64,000 nucleotides of DNA from Pieris napi (lineage: Eukaryota > Arthropoda > Insecta > Lepidoptera > Pieridae), in NCBI RefSeq assembly GCF_905475465.1, contig NC_062240.1, positions 7,207,001-7,271,000 of the forward strand. The letters are read 5' to 3'. Of this stretch, positions 9,701 through 22,820 are shown piece by piece. The notes under the pieces were generated by a model, which ran no database searches, was not told the DNA's origin, and worked only from the letters and a program-made list of their open reading frames with translations. Position numbers and translations under genes: made by a program. Every line of letters begins with the position of its first letter. The first letter of the stretch is position 1.

Positions 9701-12700
9701 AATCCCAAGCATATAAAACTAAGAAAGCCTCATTGAGTAAAATGTACAGCCTTGGCTAGTACAGACCTTATGTTGAGAGTTTTCTAAGTGAAAATACTAG
9801 TGAGTATACAATGGAAGGTTCAAAGGCATAAAGCGTTAATGCTTCATTGAAGGGTCTATAAACTTTTGTTTAATAGTTATACTACAGTATAAAGAACTCT
9901 GCTAGTTCTTTTAAATTGTAAATTAATTTTACTCTGGAACGTGGGTTCTATCGAGGAGAGCTTTAAATGTCCGTATTAATAGCAGCGAGCGTAAATATAT
10001 TTATTAAAACCAAAAGGTCAATGCTCTGTAGAATTTCGTTTGCTCATTATGACGTTTGTTCTGAAGTTTTATTTCATTTTTCTTTTATAGAGCAGAAATG
10101 GTATATCAGGTTTCTTGACAGTTGACTGACATGACATGACTTTGAGTGGCTTTGTTTTAAAGTATACTTATTAAAGATTAAGGTTCAATTTTTAGATCAC
10201 AGTTTGTTGGCATTTACGTGAATACCATTTTAAGTTACCCCGAGGTCTAGTCTATTTTTACACATCTGTAATTCTTAATTACTTTAAAATGTTTACTATT
10301 ACTATAAATTAATTCAATGTTCGATTTAAATACGCCTACATGTCATTACTATGTTTCGCCTGTATATATTGGTTAAACACCAATTTTTGTACAACTTAAT
10401 TTATCGTAAAATAACTGATATCAAAATGGTACATATATATCTTTTTTTGCGTGTCTTCGTTATTATTCCTCATAAACTACTGGAGCTAAAATTTTGATGA
10501 AGTTTTTTGTGTTTTCAAGTGGATTCAAAAATTAAAAAAGAATTTTAATGTTATCAAGGACAGCCCGATTAAAAAAATTGTTTCATAGATTATAATATTG
10601 TTATTAAAAAGTAAAAACACATAATACAGCACTAACATTGCTTTTGTAAATGCAGTTTTTCTTGATTTTCTTTGAATAAAGGTTTACCGTATATTTTAAA
10701 TGTCACGTCTGCTATATTAAGTTATTTAGCGTATGTTATGAGCGAGATGACACTTTACGAACATTTAACGAAATATCCTTGGGGTGCGGTGGGGCAGGGA
10801 GAAATACTCAAGGTCATTTGCTAGGGGACGCCTCGTTACAGATACTATAAATTGTCGCCTTTACAAGTATTACATTGTTACCTTTAAGAATATTCATTAC
10901 AGAAATTTTCATTATCGTATAACAGATCCAAATATGGTTCCGTCTTATACGATAACTAAAGTTGGTAAGAAGTGAAGTTTGCATGATAAGCGCTCAAACA
11001 CTGGGCCATCAGGTGTAATGACTATGACATCACGTGCTCATTACTGCTGTATAAACGCTTCGAGAGCTCCATAACCGGTAGAACGACTGCCTTTATTGTA
11101 CGACGTATGCGTTATGGCTCTACTTTGAATATAATGCACGCCATAACACATGTGCACAGATAACAGATTCTTTTTATTAAATATGGCTGACAAAATGCAT
11201 GAAAAAGTATAAAAACAGATTAGAAACTGCTTTTGTCAGTAAGACAGCCCATTTACACCATTTGCCTTCATTCATTTAATTTTATTTTTCTCCGGTTTGG
11301 GGTCTTTTAAGTATTACGTAAGCAGATTTACTGCAATTTATCCCCCCCACCCTCCTCTTGTCAGGAAAAGTAAGCAAACTTATTGAGGTTTTGTAGGAAT
11401 CCTCGAAAATGCATTTCGTTTTCAAGGATAGACAATGTGTGGGTAATATGTGTAAAAAGTAAATAATTACTGTTGACGTAATCACCAAATAAGAAAATCA
11501 ATTCCCCCCTATAGTATTTATGCAATACTTGAACGGTTACCCCTTTTGTGTTATATTACTGTAAATAAAGTGTTTTTATTATTATTTAAAATTGGCCTCA
11601 TATAAGAGAATGAAATGTATTGTTGCTTACTTTATTAATATACAAGAGTTTGCAAGCGCGTCAAATTGCATACACCTTCCCGTAGCAAGCATGAGTCAAT
11701 AATGAATATTGTTCTTAAGATACGTATCATTCTAAATCGAAACATAATGTCTCTCAATAGGACGTCCTTTGATGAACCGTGACTCAATGAAAAGGTTTTA
11801 CAGAAAAAGAAAAAACTAATTTCACAAGTGATTATTCGGATTCGAAAACTTTTCTTTTCTATTCCAATTATTTGGGCTCGGCGTTATTTTTTGTCGCTTC
11901 TTTGTTAATAAATAAGTCATCAAAGGATAGCTTTTATACGGTGTAATTATAATTAACGGTTTTATTATAACGTTAATTATTAACGCACATCAAGTTTTTA
12001 TTCAAATTGTATAAAAAAATTAAAGTGATTAAAATATGTGATCGTAACTTCGTCAAACCTCGCATAACGCTCATTAACAATTTGTCCGGGATTATGAGTC
12101 GAGACAGTTTAATTAAAATCGTCTGGCAGCGTGCCAGGCAAGCAGGCTGGCAGGTCTGGTCTGGCGAGGTCTGGCATCGCGCCGGAACCTTTATATTGTT
12201 CGGTGATTTATGTATCTACCTCTCAATGATATCGTATTCGGTGACGCGTGCTGACACCGGCTTGGAACCAAAAATGAGACCATTTTTGTTTCCAATTCAG
12301 TCTGGACTTTTTATAATATAAAAGTAACTTTACGGTCTTCAACTTGCGGGTAGAAAATAAATTTATGTGTAAACAGTTTTATGTTAAACAATAAAATTAT
12401 TAGAAATATTTAGTACAGAAGTTCTAAAAACAGAATATGCTAGGTAATGGCTCAAAATACGGGCATACTTTAAAAATGTAGGGAAAACAATTGCGTTGTA
12501 AAGCTGGAAAATATAAAAGATTTGAGATCTGCCTGCGAAATGGAAACAAAGCGCAAGTAAATAAAATAAAGTGTGCCGTTTTGGTGCAGTTTCCCCTCGG
12601 CTCTGCTATGAATAAGGTATGAGTGATCCGCCAAGAGACAGCCGTTGGCACAGTACATATGCCACAGTAAGAAAATCTATACAGACAACTAATAATCCTT

Positions 12701-12728
12701 AACGAAATACAACCGTGTTGAGCGTGTC
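9701..12728. other. Spacer without recognisable genes
   Basis: AT-rich intergenic DNA. A short Helitron-like relic may lie near 10460-10530 (CTCATAAACTACTGGAGCTA context). The open frames here have no recognisable domains and look like chance. Confidence 0.4.
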
Positions 12729-12815
12729 ATTAAAGGCGACACTCGAAAACCTCCAGGCGTTGCAGATCCATGGGTAGCGGTAAGCAATAACATCCATGGG
12801 TAGTAGTAATTCTAA
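12729..12815 (+). repeat. Short LINE 3'-UTR-like fragment
   Basis: GGCGACACTCGAAAACCTCC followed by CCATGGGTAGCGGTAAGC resembles a widespread lepidopteran LINE 3' region recalled from memory. It is a small fragment only. Confidence 0.3.
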
Positions 12816-15272
12816 GGGCTGCTTCTTTGCTTACAATCAATTATAAAGCGTTTACCAACATTCAATAAACAGGATGGAGGATTAATAAAAAAAATATGAC
12901 ACATATAAACAGTTATAACTTAAAAGTCTCGTTCTACGTTTACAAACAATATTTCACCACTGTAATATTTCATAACTGTACACTGCATACAATATTATAT
13001 TATATATTGTGTAGTTGATTTCATCAGTATTGGATGCTGTGTAGCGATGCCTCCATATGCCTGTGGAATATAGAAACATTGAATACTCCGGTTTTGGCGA
13101 GAAGCGAGCAGTACCAGTATTGTATTGTGTCCGGGACGATGATATATTGCACTTCTCACAGTTTTATATTACGAAAGTTTATTTAATTTTAAATAAAATT
13201 AAATTGGCTCAGAGAGCTAGCGAGATTTCATTGTACATATGAAAACTAACTCAATTATTTTTGTATCACATTTAGAAGATATTAAGTAATTTTAGACATT
13301 CCTATTACCTTAGATAACCTGATCTTGTTTCTTCCATACTTTAATATCATTTAATTCACAAAATTATATTGTTATAAACTGTTTTTAACCCAAGCCTATT
13401 ACAACGTTATTTTGATTTACATGTCCCAAAATTTTATGCAAAACAAAACGGTTTATCGTGTATTGGTTTTATTCAATGTAGATTGAAGCAATTTGCGGCC
13501 AGTTTGCCGATGTTAAAGTGCTGGCTGGTGACAGGTTTGATGCCAGAATCGAGATGTATGTGTGATGTATAGTGTACGGTGTGTGCTTGTATGGTATAGT
13601 GTTCTCGTGCAAACGCTACGGATTATAAATTCGAGCACTTTAAACTTTGGCCGGGAATTAGAGTGGCTTCTCCAAATTCGCGGAAATACTGAAAGCTATT
13701 AACAAGTTGCAGTTGCATTGTTGTGCTATCGCGTTATTGTGGTAAATGGCTTAACAAGTTATATTATATTGTGATATCATATGTCATTAATTCGCCTGTA
13801 AGGATAGTGAGTTAAATCAAATTAACGTACCAGGCTGTGGGATTATTTACAGAAAAAAATGTTTCTGCTTCCCCAAATTATATAAAGCCGGTAAACTTTT
13901 CTTTGGATATGTATTATTTCTAAATTAGATAAGACGTAAAATATCCTCTCTAAAATTAAGGCATATTTTGTCTAAAGTGAAGGAAATAGAGAGCTATAGC
14001 TAATAGTGGATTATTTTTCAATACTTATGATTAACTTATTTAAAAAAAATACTTTTTTCATTGACACTGTCGTGTTATTGTTTTATTATGGTAACTGGTT
14101 TTACAGGTTACGTTAAATACACATAGTTGTGAAGTATTTATAACAAATAATAAAAGGGAATAGATCGAGGAAACGCAGCCCAACATCTTTTTGTCTTTAA
14201 TCTCCTAGTAAGCTCAAAACTTTGCTCAAAAATCAAGATGCAAAAGAAAACTATAAGAAAAAGGTTGTATTTATAATATTCTTAAATGTTATAAATCAAT
14301 ATTTAAAGAATTAACTAATACTTAGTTGAATTGAAGATTTATTTGTACCAAAGACGTCTCAACAAATTTTCTATGCTAACAAACCATAGCGAGGTAATCT
14401 AATTTATGAATTATTTAAATAAGACATTGATATAATAATTTTGTACCAAAACCTGACCCCTAAAATTAACACAAAGCCCCAGACGAATTGTAAATGAATC
14501 GTTGTTACCGCCACGGCATTTTGACGACGTAATTTGTTCCTACTTAATAATAATTTCGTTCCGGACTAGAACGATTAAGCACAACAGCGTTACCTGCATT
14601 GTCAGGCTCTCGTTAATTAAATTCTGCGTCAGAAATGGAATTAAATTTATTAGGAAAAAAGTACTGGGAACTGCGAGCGGGAAATTCCCTGTGTTATATT
14701 AGAATTACTCGGGATTATACGAGATTTCACTTAATTACGGAGTTCGCTCAAATTACGGCCCGCTTTATTTTTGAGGGGGTCGGATGTTGCGGAATGAGTC
14801 TTTACGCTGTTACAAGGTACCAGAACGATTGGGCACGTGATAACAATCTCGTGGTGGACGTACCTTTACAGGGGTACAGTAATAAACGTGATAGCCGGAT
14901 TGGAAAAGGGATATTTTGCGGATACTTTTTACTCGGGTTTTTGTAATAACATTAAGGGATTGTAGATAGACTATGTTTATGTTAAAATATTGTTTTACTT
15001 TTTTATGATTTTACACTGTACGTTTGTATTTAAATAGATCAATTTATTTAGTTTACGGAATTTTCTATTTATTTTCAACGATTTACACCTACCTGCCGGT
15101 CGCTATCTACTTTCTGTAATTTTACTGAAATATATATGATCATGAGGGTTTCATTAGATGTGTAATAAAAATAAAAATGTTTTGACTAATAAATTTTTCT
15201 AGGAAAAATTTATCAACTATAAATTTGTGGGCGGTTTTTAACACCCTTGAGCCTAGATTGAACAAAAAGAAA
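12816..15272. other. Spacer without recognisable genes
   Basis: AT-rich. The open frames at 13057 and 14502-14946 show no domain or conserved motif and are probably chance. I see no repeat that I can delimit. Confidence 0.35.
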
Positions 15273-15512
15273 CCAGTGGCGTTACAGTTTTAGGTCTGGG
15301 TTGATTTCTGTATCTGTTTCGTTATCATTTGTTTTTCTCTAATAGGCAAGGTGATAAGCATTCTGTGCTAGACATATGCTGTCATGTTTTGGGTTTAAAG
15401 CACGCCGGTTCCTTCACGATGTTTTCTTTCACTGTACAAGCGCAGATTTAACACTCCATTTGTGCCCAGCCGGGGATCGAACCTACGATCTCAGGGATGA
15501 GACTTGCACCCA
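15273..15512 (-). mobile_element. tRNA-derived SINE, minus orientation, head truncated
   Basis: Same family as the SINE at 6321. Read on plus, it starts with the conserved tail (CAGTGGCGTTACA, TAGGTCTGGG), passes TCACGATGTTTTCTTTCACTG, and reaches the tRNA-like part (CCGGGGATCGAACCTACGAT, a box B complement), ending before box A. Confidence 0.65.
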
Positions 15513-16743
15513 GTAATAAAACATAAATCTGTAGTAAATTCTAATATGTCTATACGATGTTGGTCTAATTTCTTTTCTAGTTCTCTGTCATATATTATGT
15601 AACAAAACAACAAAATCTACACATTTCTGTCAATCAATAATAACCCTTTAATGGGCCTTGGCCCACAGATTGCACTTGTTTTTTTATTTTTCTGCTAGTT
15701 AATGATCAGCTTTCAGTTCACACAACGCGTAATGTGTTTGGGGTTGTTGGTTAATGTTATCTGCGCATAAAAAGAAACATCCATCTGTACACAGTTTAAC
15801 ACTTTATTTAATAGTAATATTTAATCGGCTCAAATTCTGCCTAATAATTCAACACAATAGGCAATTCTAAATATTCATCCATCATTTCTGCAAACATATT
15901 TTGCTAATAGAGCCAAGCTAACAAGTCATTATTATACTAATCGGCCGTATGTAATTGGCATTCCCAAAAATCACCAATTCAATAGGTAGTTTGTAACCAA
16001 AATTCATTCATGCATTATCCGCGTGCGAGGGAATGTCGCTTATATTCCGTACAGCTTCGTGCTATATTTCTCTGGCAGGAAAAGCGTTTAGCGGCATTCA
16101 GGGAACTCAATTGGTGGTAATGCAAACCATCGCCGCGCGCGCCTCTACGACTGTAATTATCGTCTAAACTCTAAAGCGATCCAATTGCTTAATTCACGTG
16201 AATATGCTATGCTTTTAGCCTAAATCTCTAAACGTTACTCGAGCTAAGTTAAGCTCCTATTAAGCCGAGGTGAGAATATCGCAGACGTCTTAATTTGGTT
16301 CGTTGAATTAATTTCGTTGAGTGCAGTACCGACCTCGCAGGCACGGGTTATTGGAGCTCATAAGTATGAAAAGTCGGGCATTGACGGCTTTATTTTAAAG
16401 CTAAATATTTAGTTGGTGAATAATAAAAATATGTGTATTAAATATATGTATAAGTAAAATGATTTTAGCAATTACATTTATTTGATCTGATCATCGACAT
16501 GTCAGCGCGTAGGGCTATGATGATTAATTTTACAAAACGTAATTACATATTATGCTTAAGATTAAAGTAAAACATTGTAGGTCATGCATGTTTTCAACAT
16601 AATAATATGTTGGACAAGTTTATTAATAAATCCGTTTTACTAAAAATCTATGTATTTTGTAATAAAAACATCTGAACTTATGTGCACACTATAATAATAT
16701 TAGTAGTATTACATAATTACGCAAGTGACTCTAATTATCAGAG
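15513..16743. other. Spacer without recognisable genes
   Basis: AT-rich. A weak SINE-tail remnant may lie at about 15652-15740. Nothing else can be supported. Confidence 0.35.
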
Positions 16744-16882
16744 CTGCCCTGCGATTCTGTAACTCACTTTTCGAACTCACACAGCGGTTTTCGCATCGGC
16801 GGTCGCTCTCAAATCAGTCGTGAAGCAGTCATTTTATGCTTTGGCATTCTGAAAAGGTGGGAGCTTGTAGTTTATTGTTTAT
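16744..16882. mobile_element. Hairpin MITE copy 4, one arm plus loop
   Basis: CTG at 16744-16746 is followed by an intact left arm (CCCTGCGATTCTGTAACTCA onward) and the loop in the inverted orientation (GAAAAGGTGGGAGCTTGTAG). The right arm is absent. The left arm carries the TTTTCG and CATCGG states of copy 1. Confidence 0.8.
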
Positions 16883-18241
16883 TAATTCGAATAAGTAGTA
16901 GTAGAGTAGTAATTTCTAAGTCGGTTTAATTGTGTAAACAATAATTTATTTTACTATAATATAATGCTATATTTGTAAGGTGCTTAAAAACAATTTGTTG
17001 TAATAGAATAAATATCTCTCGTGTTCATCCGTAGGCAGGTAAACCCGTTTAAATCTATTTTCTATGAAATAATCTCGCTCTAACGCGTCTCAAAGAAACC
17101 TATCGCCTGTAAACAAATAAATACCATCTCCCCTCACTACCTTTTCAGATTAAGTCCAATTTTTTCCCAAACTAAATAGCGTACCTTTTCTATGAAAGAT
17201 GTGGAATTCACGCTCGGCTTATATGAGATTTCTTTCCGCTTTCAAAAACTCGTATTTATCTGTAAAAGGTAATATGATTAAACCTATAATTTTGTATAAC
17301 GCAACAGGTTTTCAGAGGCTCCTTTATTGATTGGTTCAAACTCATAATGTATAATAGACATTCATCGTCATTATCTGATTTGATATCAATGCTTTGAACA
17401 TTTAGAGTAATTAAATTCACGTTTTTTATTACGTGGTATTTGGAATAAATTATTAATAATAAATAAATAATAATAAAAACTTTATTTATGACAAAAGGGT
17501 TGTGACAGAATTCATATAGCGCTAGTCCCCATACTAGGGAGGCCCTGTGTTGTGGGTAACTAGAAAACAACTATTACGTGGTGCATGTTTAAAACAGTTG
17601 AAAAAGGGATAACATTATCTTCATAATTTAAATAGTCATAATTAAAAATGGATAAATAGAAAATAAATATAAAAAGTTTGCTCTGTGTAGCAGTGTACCT
17701 GTTATTAAATATTAATATTTCGATGTCAAAGTTTAAACAAAAATTAGATAAAATAAATGAGGAAATAATTTAATTGCACGTTAACCTTCGATACGTTATA
17801 TACGTATATGTTATTGTTAGGCTGTAACACGCTGATCTTCGATAGGCCAGCGCGTTTTCGTTATTCTAAATTGAATGAAGGCATTTGAGCTGCCAAAAAT
17901 CACATCGTATCGTACCGTAGAGAAGATATCTTCGATTTCTGCATCAGTTTCGTGATATTTTTTTTCTTAATTATTGTTCATTAGACGATAGACGGATTCC
18001 TCGCGATGTTTTTTACTGCAAGTGTTAAATGCATACATATTCGAGAGAATAAGAATAGTACAATCGTTATTCGATCGCAAAACTCTGAGGGTCGAGTCGC
18101 ACATATACGATTATTTATCAAATATTCGTGCGATAAAGTCAAGTAATATAATAGAAAATAAATCTAAAAAGTGTGGTCCCAGTGTCCTAACCTAACCTAA
18201 TGCACAGGTGCTTCGTTGCTATCTTCATTATAATAAGATAT
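16883..18241. other. Spacer without recognisable genes
   Basis: AT-rich. A degenerate SINE-like stretch may lie around 17920-18050. A short CCTAA run near 18186 is too brief to be telomeric. No gene is seen. Confidence 0.35.
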
Positions 18242-18453
18242 ACTCAAACTCAAACTCAAACTCAAAATATCTTTATTCAAGTAGGTAACCAAGTACACTT
18301 TTGAATAGTCAAGTTAAATTAATCGTAAATTTACATTTACTACCAGTTCGCAAGTCAAGGGCGTAGAGCGGGTAAGAAGAACTGGCAAGAAACTTTCCGC
18401 CACTCTTTTTAATCGCCAAGTATTGTCAAACAAATTGTTTGAACTGGAGCAAT

Positions 18454-19302
18454 TCAATCCCAAGGATTAGGATCATTTAAGTAGTCCTCAAATTTATAAA
18501 AAGCTTTGTTGATTAATTTTCGTTTAACGAGGACTTTGAATTTATTTAGTGATAATTCTCTAATTGCGCTTGGGAGTTTGTTGTAAAAACGAATACAATT
18601 TCCATATAAGGAGTGATTTATCTTTTGGAGCCTGGTTGGTCGTACACTCAAATTAGTTCTATTTCGCGTATTATACTGGTGAAAGTCACCATTTGTTTTA
18701 AAATCGTTTATATTTTTTTGGACATACAACAAGGCTTCAAGAATATATTGACCAGATAGTGTCATAATATTTAATTCCTTAAACTTATTCCGTACCGACT
18801 CCCTCGGAGAAACACAACAAATACCCCGAACAGCCCGCTTCTGCAGCACAAATATGGATTGAACCTCTGCAGCAGCACCCCACAATAAAATGCCGTACGA
18901 CATAACGCTATGAAAGTAGCTATGATACACAATTTTAGCCGTGTCCTCATCAGTAAACTGTCGGATTTTCTTTACTGCATATGCTGCAGAGCTCAGCCTA
19001 TTCGAAAGAGTCTCTATGTGTGGGCCCCATTGGAGTTTACTATCTATTGTTATGCCTAGAAAAACAGTTTTGTCAACAAAGTTTAGTTCACTGTCCTTAA
19101 TTTTCAGGTTACCAATATCTCGCTTTACGCTAGTAGTTGTAAATCTAATACATTTTGTTTTATTCTCATTAAGCAATAAGTTATTTACATTAAACCAGTT
19201 AACTATACGAGAGATAGAATTGTTTACATCGTCCAATAATACGTTATTCCTATTCACTTTAAATAGAAGTGAAGTGTCATCAGCATTGTTTGCTGATGAC
19301 AC
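18454..19302 (-). pseudogene. LINE reverse transcriptase, C-terminal part (after frameshift)
   Basis: A 282-codon open frame containing the end of the RT palm (ADDTSLLF), the thumb and the C-terminal tail (VFLGITIDSKLQW, AVRGICCVSPRESVRNKF, FYNKLPSAIRELSLNKFK, DYLNDPNPWD). It is offset in frame from the upstream ORF at 19254-21014. The ADD residues lie in this frame, but the residues before them derive from an inverted duplication, so the catalytic motif is not intact. Confidence 0.85.
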
Positions 19303-21014
19303 TTCACCATCTCATGAATTTCGTTGACAAAGAATGGGAGGTCATTTATGTAAATCAGAAATAAGAAAGGCCCGAGAATCGATCCTTGGGGGACGCCCAT
19401 TGATACCTGCGAACCCGGAGAGGTGACTCCATTGACATGAACTCTTTGGATCCTTCCCTTTAAATATGAATTCATCAGGCTGGAAGCTTTGCCATCAACG
19501 CCATAGTGTTGAAGCTTTCCAACGAGTATATCAGGATGAACACAGTCAAAGGCCTTTGACAGGTCACAAAAGACGCCGACTCCATCATATGATTCTTCCC
19601 AGGCGTTAAATATGTCCGAAATCAACTTCACACCGGCATCGATTGTGGAGCGACCCTTAGTGAAACCATACTGTTTATTATGTAAGAGTTTATTTTTATT
19701 AAAATGTAAAGAAAGCTGGTCTAGCATTATCTTTTCAAAAACTTTGCTCAACGCAGGGAGCACGGAAACAGGTCTGAAGTTTGACGGATCAGACTCACTA
19801 CCTGCCTTGAACAACGGTGTAATCTTACTTAATTTCATTTCGTCCGGAAAGACTCCACAATCGATACAGCTGTTAAAAATTATAGACAATTCAGAGCTTA
19901 TTACATTAATAACGGAATTTAAAATGACTGTTGACATACCCCATATATCTTTACTTTTTTTTAAATTAATAAGCTTAAAAGTTTTAACGATATCATTACA
20001 AGTTATATGTTTAAACTGAAATTTAATATTACATTCAGGTACACATTTTTCTAGCAATGAGATCGCAGCAGCAGGTGAAGAATCTAGGGACTTGGTCGTA
20101 TTTAGTGGTACATTTGTAAAGAACTCTTCAAAAGAAGAAGCTACCTCTGGGTCAGATTTTATTAACTTCCCTTTAACTTTTAACATATAATCAGTTCGTT
20201 TGTCAGACGTTTTACCTGATTCTTCATTTATTATTTTCCAGGTAGCTTTTACTTTATCCATGCTATTTTTTATTTTTGAACTTAAATATTGAGACTTTGC
20301 AGTTTTGCAATCTTTTTTGAAATTATTTGAATACAACCTAACATATTCCCTAAATTCCACACTAGTGTTATATTGCATTTCGTCATAGATTTCATATAAT
20401 TTTAACCTTTTCCTGTGTAACTCCTCATTTGCCCAGTCACAGAAACTTGTTTTCTCAGAGACCAATAAAGTCTTTTGAGTAAATACTTTCTTGAATTCAT
20501 CAATAAATGATCCAAAAAAAGTATTGTATAAATTATTAGGGGATGAGTTGCCACACAGAAATGGCATTCTATAGACCAATGCTTCTCTAAATCTGTCCAA
20601 ACGGTCATTTGTAATAGGAGTTATCACAATTTTCTTCTTTTTACATGTTTTTTGTTTCCTTAATTGGAATTCAAACCATTGACCAGTGTGATCAGATTTA
20701 AATCTATTGAAAATACAAACATTCAAAGGGGCTATGTCACTATATATGTTATCTATACAAGTTGCGGTGCTAGCTGTTATTCTTGTGGGTGAATGAAATT
20801 GATTTATTAAATTGTATGAACGAAAAAGACTAAGTATGCGTACACTTGAATTAGAATGACAAAGTAAATTGACATTAAAGTCCCCACACACAATTAGCCC
20901 TTTATTACACTTTACTAATTTACACAATATCTCCTCTAATACATTTTCAACATTATTATAGACAGCTGATGGAGGACAATATAGACATACAACAATGAAT
21001 TGCTCCAGTTCCAC
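19254..21014 (-). pseudogene. LINE ORF2: endonuclease C-terminal half and reverse transcriptase
   Basis: The open frame encodes the second half of the AP-endonuclease (VVCLYCPPS, CGDFNVNLL, SDHTGQWF) and RT fingers/palm motifs (FRPVSVLPALSKVFEKIM, GFTKGRSTIDAG, DLSKAFDCVHPDIL, GVPQGSILGPFLFLIYINDL). It then goes out of frame at the FADD motif and ends. Upstream it is continuous with 21072-21290 except for one TGA. Confidence 0.88.
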
Positions 21015-21071
21015 ACAGGAGATTTCAATAGTTAGTTCTACAGAGAGGCTGATAATATCCTTTCTTTCTTT

Positions 21072-21290
21072 TCATTTAAGTTTTTTACTTATTAGGATTA
21101 ATGAGCCACCATGAATTGCATTTTCTCTGCAAAACACACTACCAACCCTGTGGTTACAAAAATTAAACAAAACTTCATATTTTTTTAGCCAGTGCTCTGT
21201 TATGCACAAAAAGTCTATTTTTTGACTATTCAAGAATAGTTCAATTTCTAATTCTTTATTTTTCATCCCCTGTATATTTTGATGAACCAC
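21072..21290 (-). pseudogene. LINE endonuclease N-terminal part
   Basis: MVHQNIQGMKNKELEIE, IDFLCITEHWLKKYEV and HGGSLILISKKLK match the start of an AP-endonuclease domain (QNIQG and TEHW positions). The frame extends a little further upstream (to about 21385) before a stop, and ends in the TGA separating it from the rest of ORF2. Confidence 0.75.
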
Positions 21291-21385
21291 AATAATTTTT
21301 TGGGAATGAATTTTATCACATAATATACTTACCTTATTATTGCAAGAGTGGTGCTCTGTTGTCCTATTATCTAATTTAAATAAAT

Positions 21386-22543
21386 ATTATTTGGAATTTC
21401 TTCCAAGGTCTTATAATCTAATGCTTGCTCAATAGAAGCAAGGGGTCTAGCCAAATTCTTGGCTGTCAGGTACAGGTATGTCTTCGACAACCACTTAATG
21501 GTAGTCAAGTAATGATATACTTTGTAGGTACAAAATATATCTGCAGTTGCGTAAAAAGCCATAGACGTAGGGCGGGTTATCTCCGACGTAATAGCGGGAT
21601 CCACTCTCGCTGAAATACTGGTTTATGTGCCAATTCCTCGCCTTCCCACACTAGCCCACTTTCGGGAAAGGGGTTAATGTTGCCCGAGATGTATTCAAAC
21701 ATGTCTTAATCGGCTCTGTTTAACCTCACCCTTTTGTACTTTAGTACTGTTTCTTCAAGTATCTCGTAAATTCTCTCGCATTTCTTGTTAACACTAAAAT
21801 TGCAAAGAGAAATAATGAGTTGTTTTTTGTGCGCTTAAGTGGTGTAAAATTTTGTATACTTGCATGGAGCAAAGACTTTTGATGTATACATACAGTCCAG
21901 GTTTTTAATTCTTATTCATAATCAACCGGAATGAAAATTAACTTGAAAGAAAGACATTGTGTCACAGTTGAAGTGTCTGTAAATCATAGCAGGAATTTAA
22001 TTTGAAGTAATTCTTACATCTTTTAAAAAGTATTTTTATTTAGCATTACGTTATTCAGATTTTCAGTAAAAGAAAAATATCCCAGCAACGATAATGTTTT
22101 GATTAACGGGAAATCATTTTCTCCAAGGCCGAAGATTGTGTCAGGCACCTGATACTATACTAATATCGCCAAATTAAATAAACAAATACGTAATACAAAT
22201 AATAATTTACGGATTATGCTACTGATTAACTACTTAAATCTTTACCTCTTGGGTATAGATTTTATAAAATGAATCATGTTAGATGATTTGTAAAATATTA
22301 GATAAGGAAGATTTAAATAAAGTCGATTCAAATTCAATCAGATTTCTTTGACTATTAGAAAATCTAGTTCCATTTGCTTTTTATTCCCTCGTGAGGTTAT
22401 AAAAGGTTTAACACTGTTCAATTGGTTGGCGTCCTCTTACTTCTATTCAGTTTTGCAGAATAGAGAGTTTGATCTAAAAGGTACCTATAAGGTATCTAAA
22501 GGTACGACAACAAGTACCGCTTACAAATAAAAAAATAAAATAA
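21386..22543. other. Spacer without recognisable genes
   Basis: AT-rich sequence upstream of the truncated LINE, with no domain-bearing ORF and no delimited repeat. Confidence 0.35.
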
Positions 22544-22820
22544 ATCTGTGGCGCTACAATCTCATTAGGTCTGGGCCTCAGATTTTTGAGTCTGTTTCAT
22601 TTTTAAATTTAATAGGCAAGTAAGTGATCAGCCTCCAGTGCTTGACACACGCTGTCGAGGTTTTTTTTTTGGGACGGTTCCGTCACGATGATTTTCTTCA
22701 CCGTTCGAACGAATGTTAAATGCGCAGATAGAAAGAAGCCCATAGGTGCACAGCCGGGAATCGAACATACGAACTCAGGGATGAGAGTCGCACGCTGAAG
22801 CCACTAGGCCAACACTGCTC
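22544..22820 (-). mobile_element. tRNA-derived SINE, minus orientation, near full length
   Basis: Read on plus: tail (TGTGGCGCTACAATCTCATT, AGGTCTGGGCCTCAGATTTT), body (GTGATCAGCCTCC, TTCACCGTTCGAACGAATGT), then the tRNA-like head (GCCGGGAATCGAACATACGA and GAAGCCACTAGGCCAACACT). Box A and box B are both present in complement. Confidence 0.75.

Larger units (their letters stand above)
18242..21385 (-). mobile_element. Non-LTR retrotransposon (CR1/Daphne-type LINE), 5'-truncated, inactive
   Basis: Read on the minus strand, the order is a partial endonuclease domain (from about 21385), reverse transcriptase (to 18454), a 3' UTR with AATAAAGATATTTTGAG, and a tail of four TTTGAG repeats (18242-18267). 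The endonuclease shows VHQNIQGMK, LCITEHWL and GDFNV. The RT shows FRPVSVLP, QYGFTKGRST, CDLSKAFDCV and GVPQGSILGP, and the C-terminus has KIVYHSYFHSVMSYGILLWG and DYLNDPNPWD. Three lesions disable it: missing 5' sequence, an in-frame TGA at about 21070, and a frameshift at the RT active site (19269-19307). The clade assignment is inference from tail and C-terminus type. Confidence 0.9.

Noticed and set aside
12007..12321. 104-codon plus-strand ORF
   Set aside because: No recognisable motif, no start or polyadenylation context, no paralogue in the window.
14635..14946. 103-codon plus-strand ORF
   Set aside because: No domain recognised and no supporting context; treated as chance.
18186..18200. 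CCTAACCTAACCTAA, resembling the insect telomere repeat TTAGG
   Set aside because: Only three units in an interior position; expected by chance in AT-rich DNA.
19612..20019. 135-codon plus-strand ORF
   Set aside because: Antisense to the LINE reverse-transcriptase ORF; a shadow frame.
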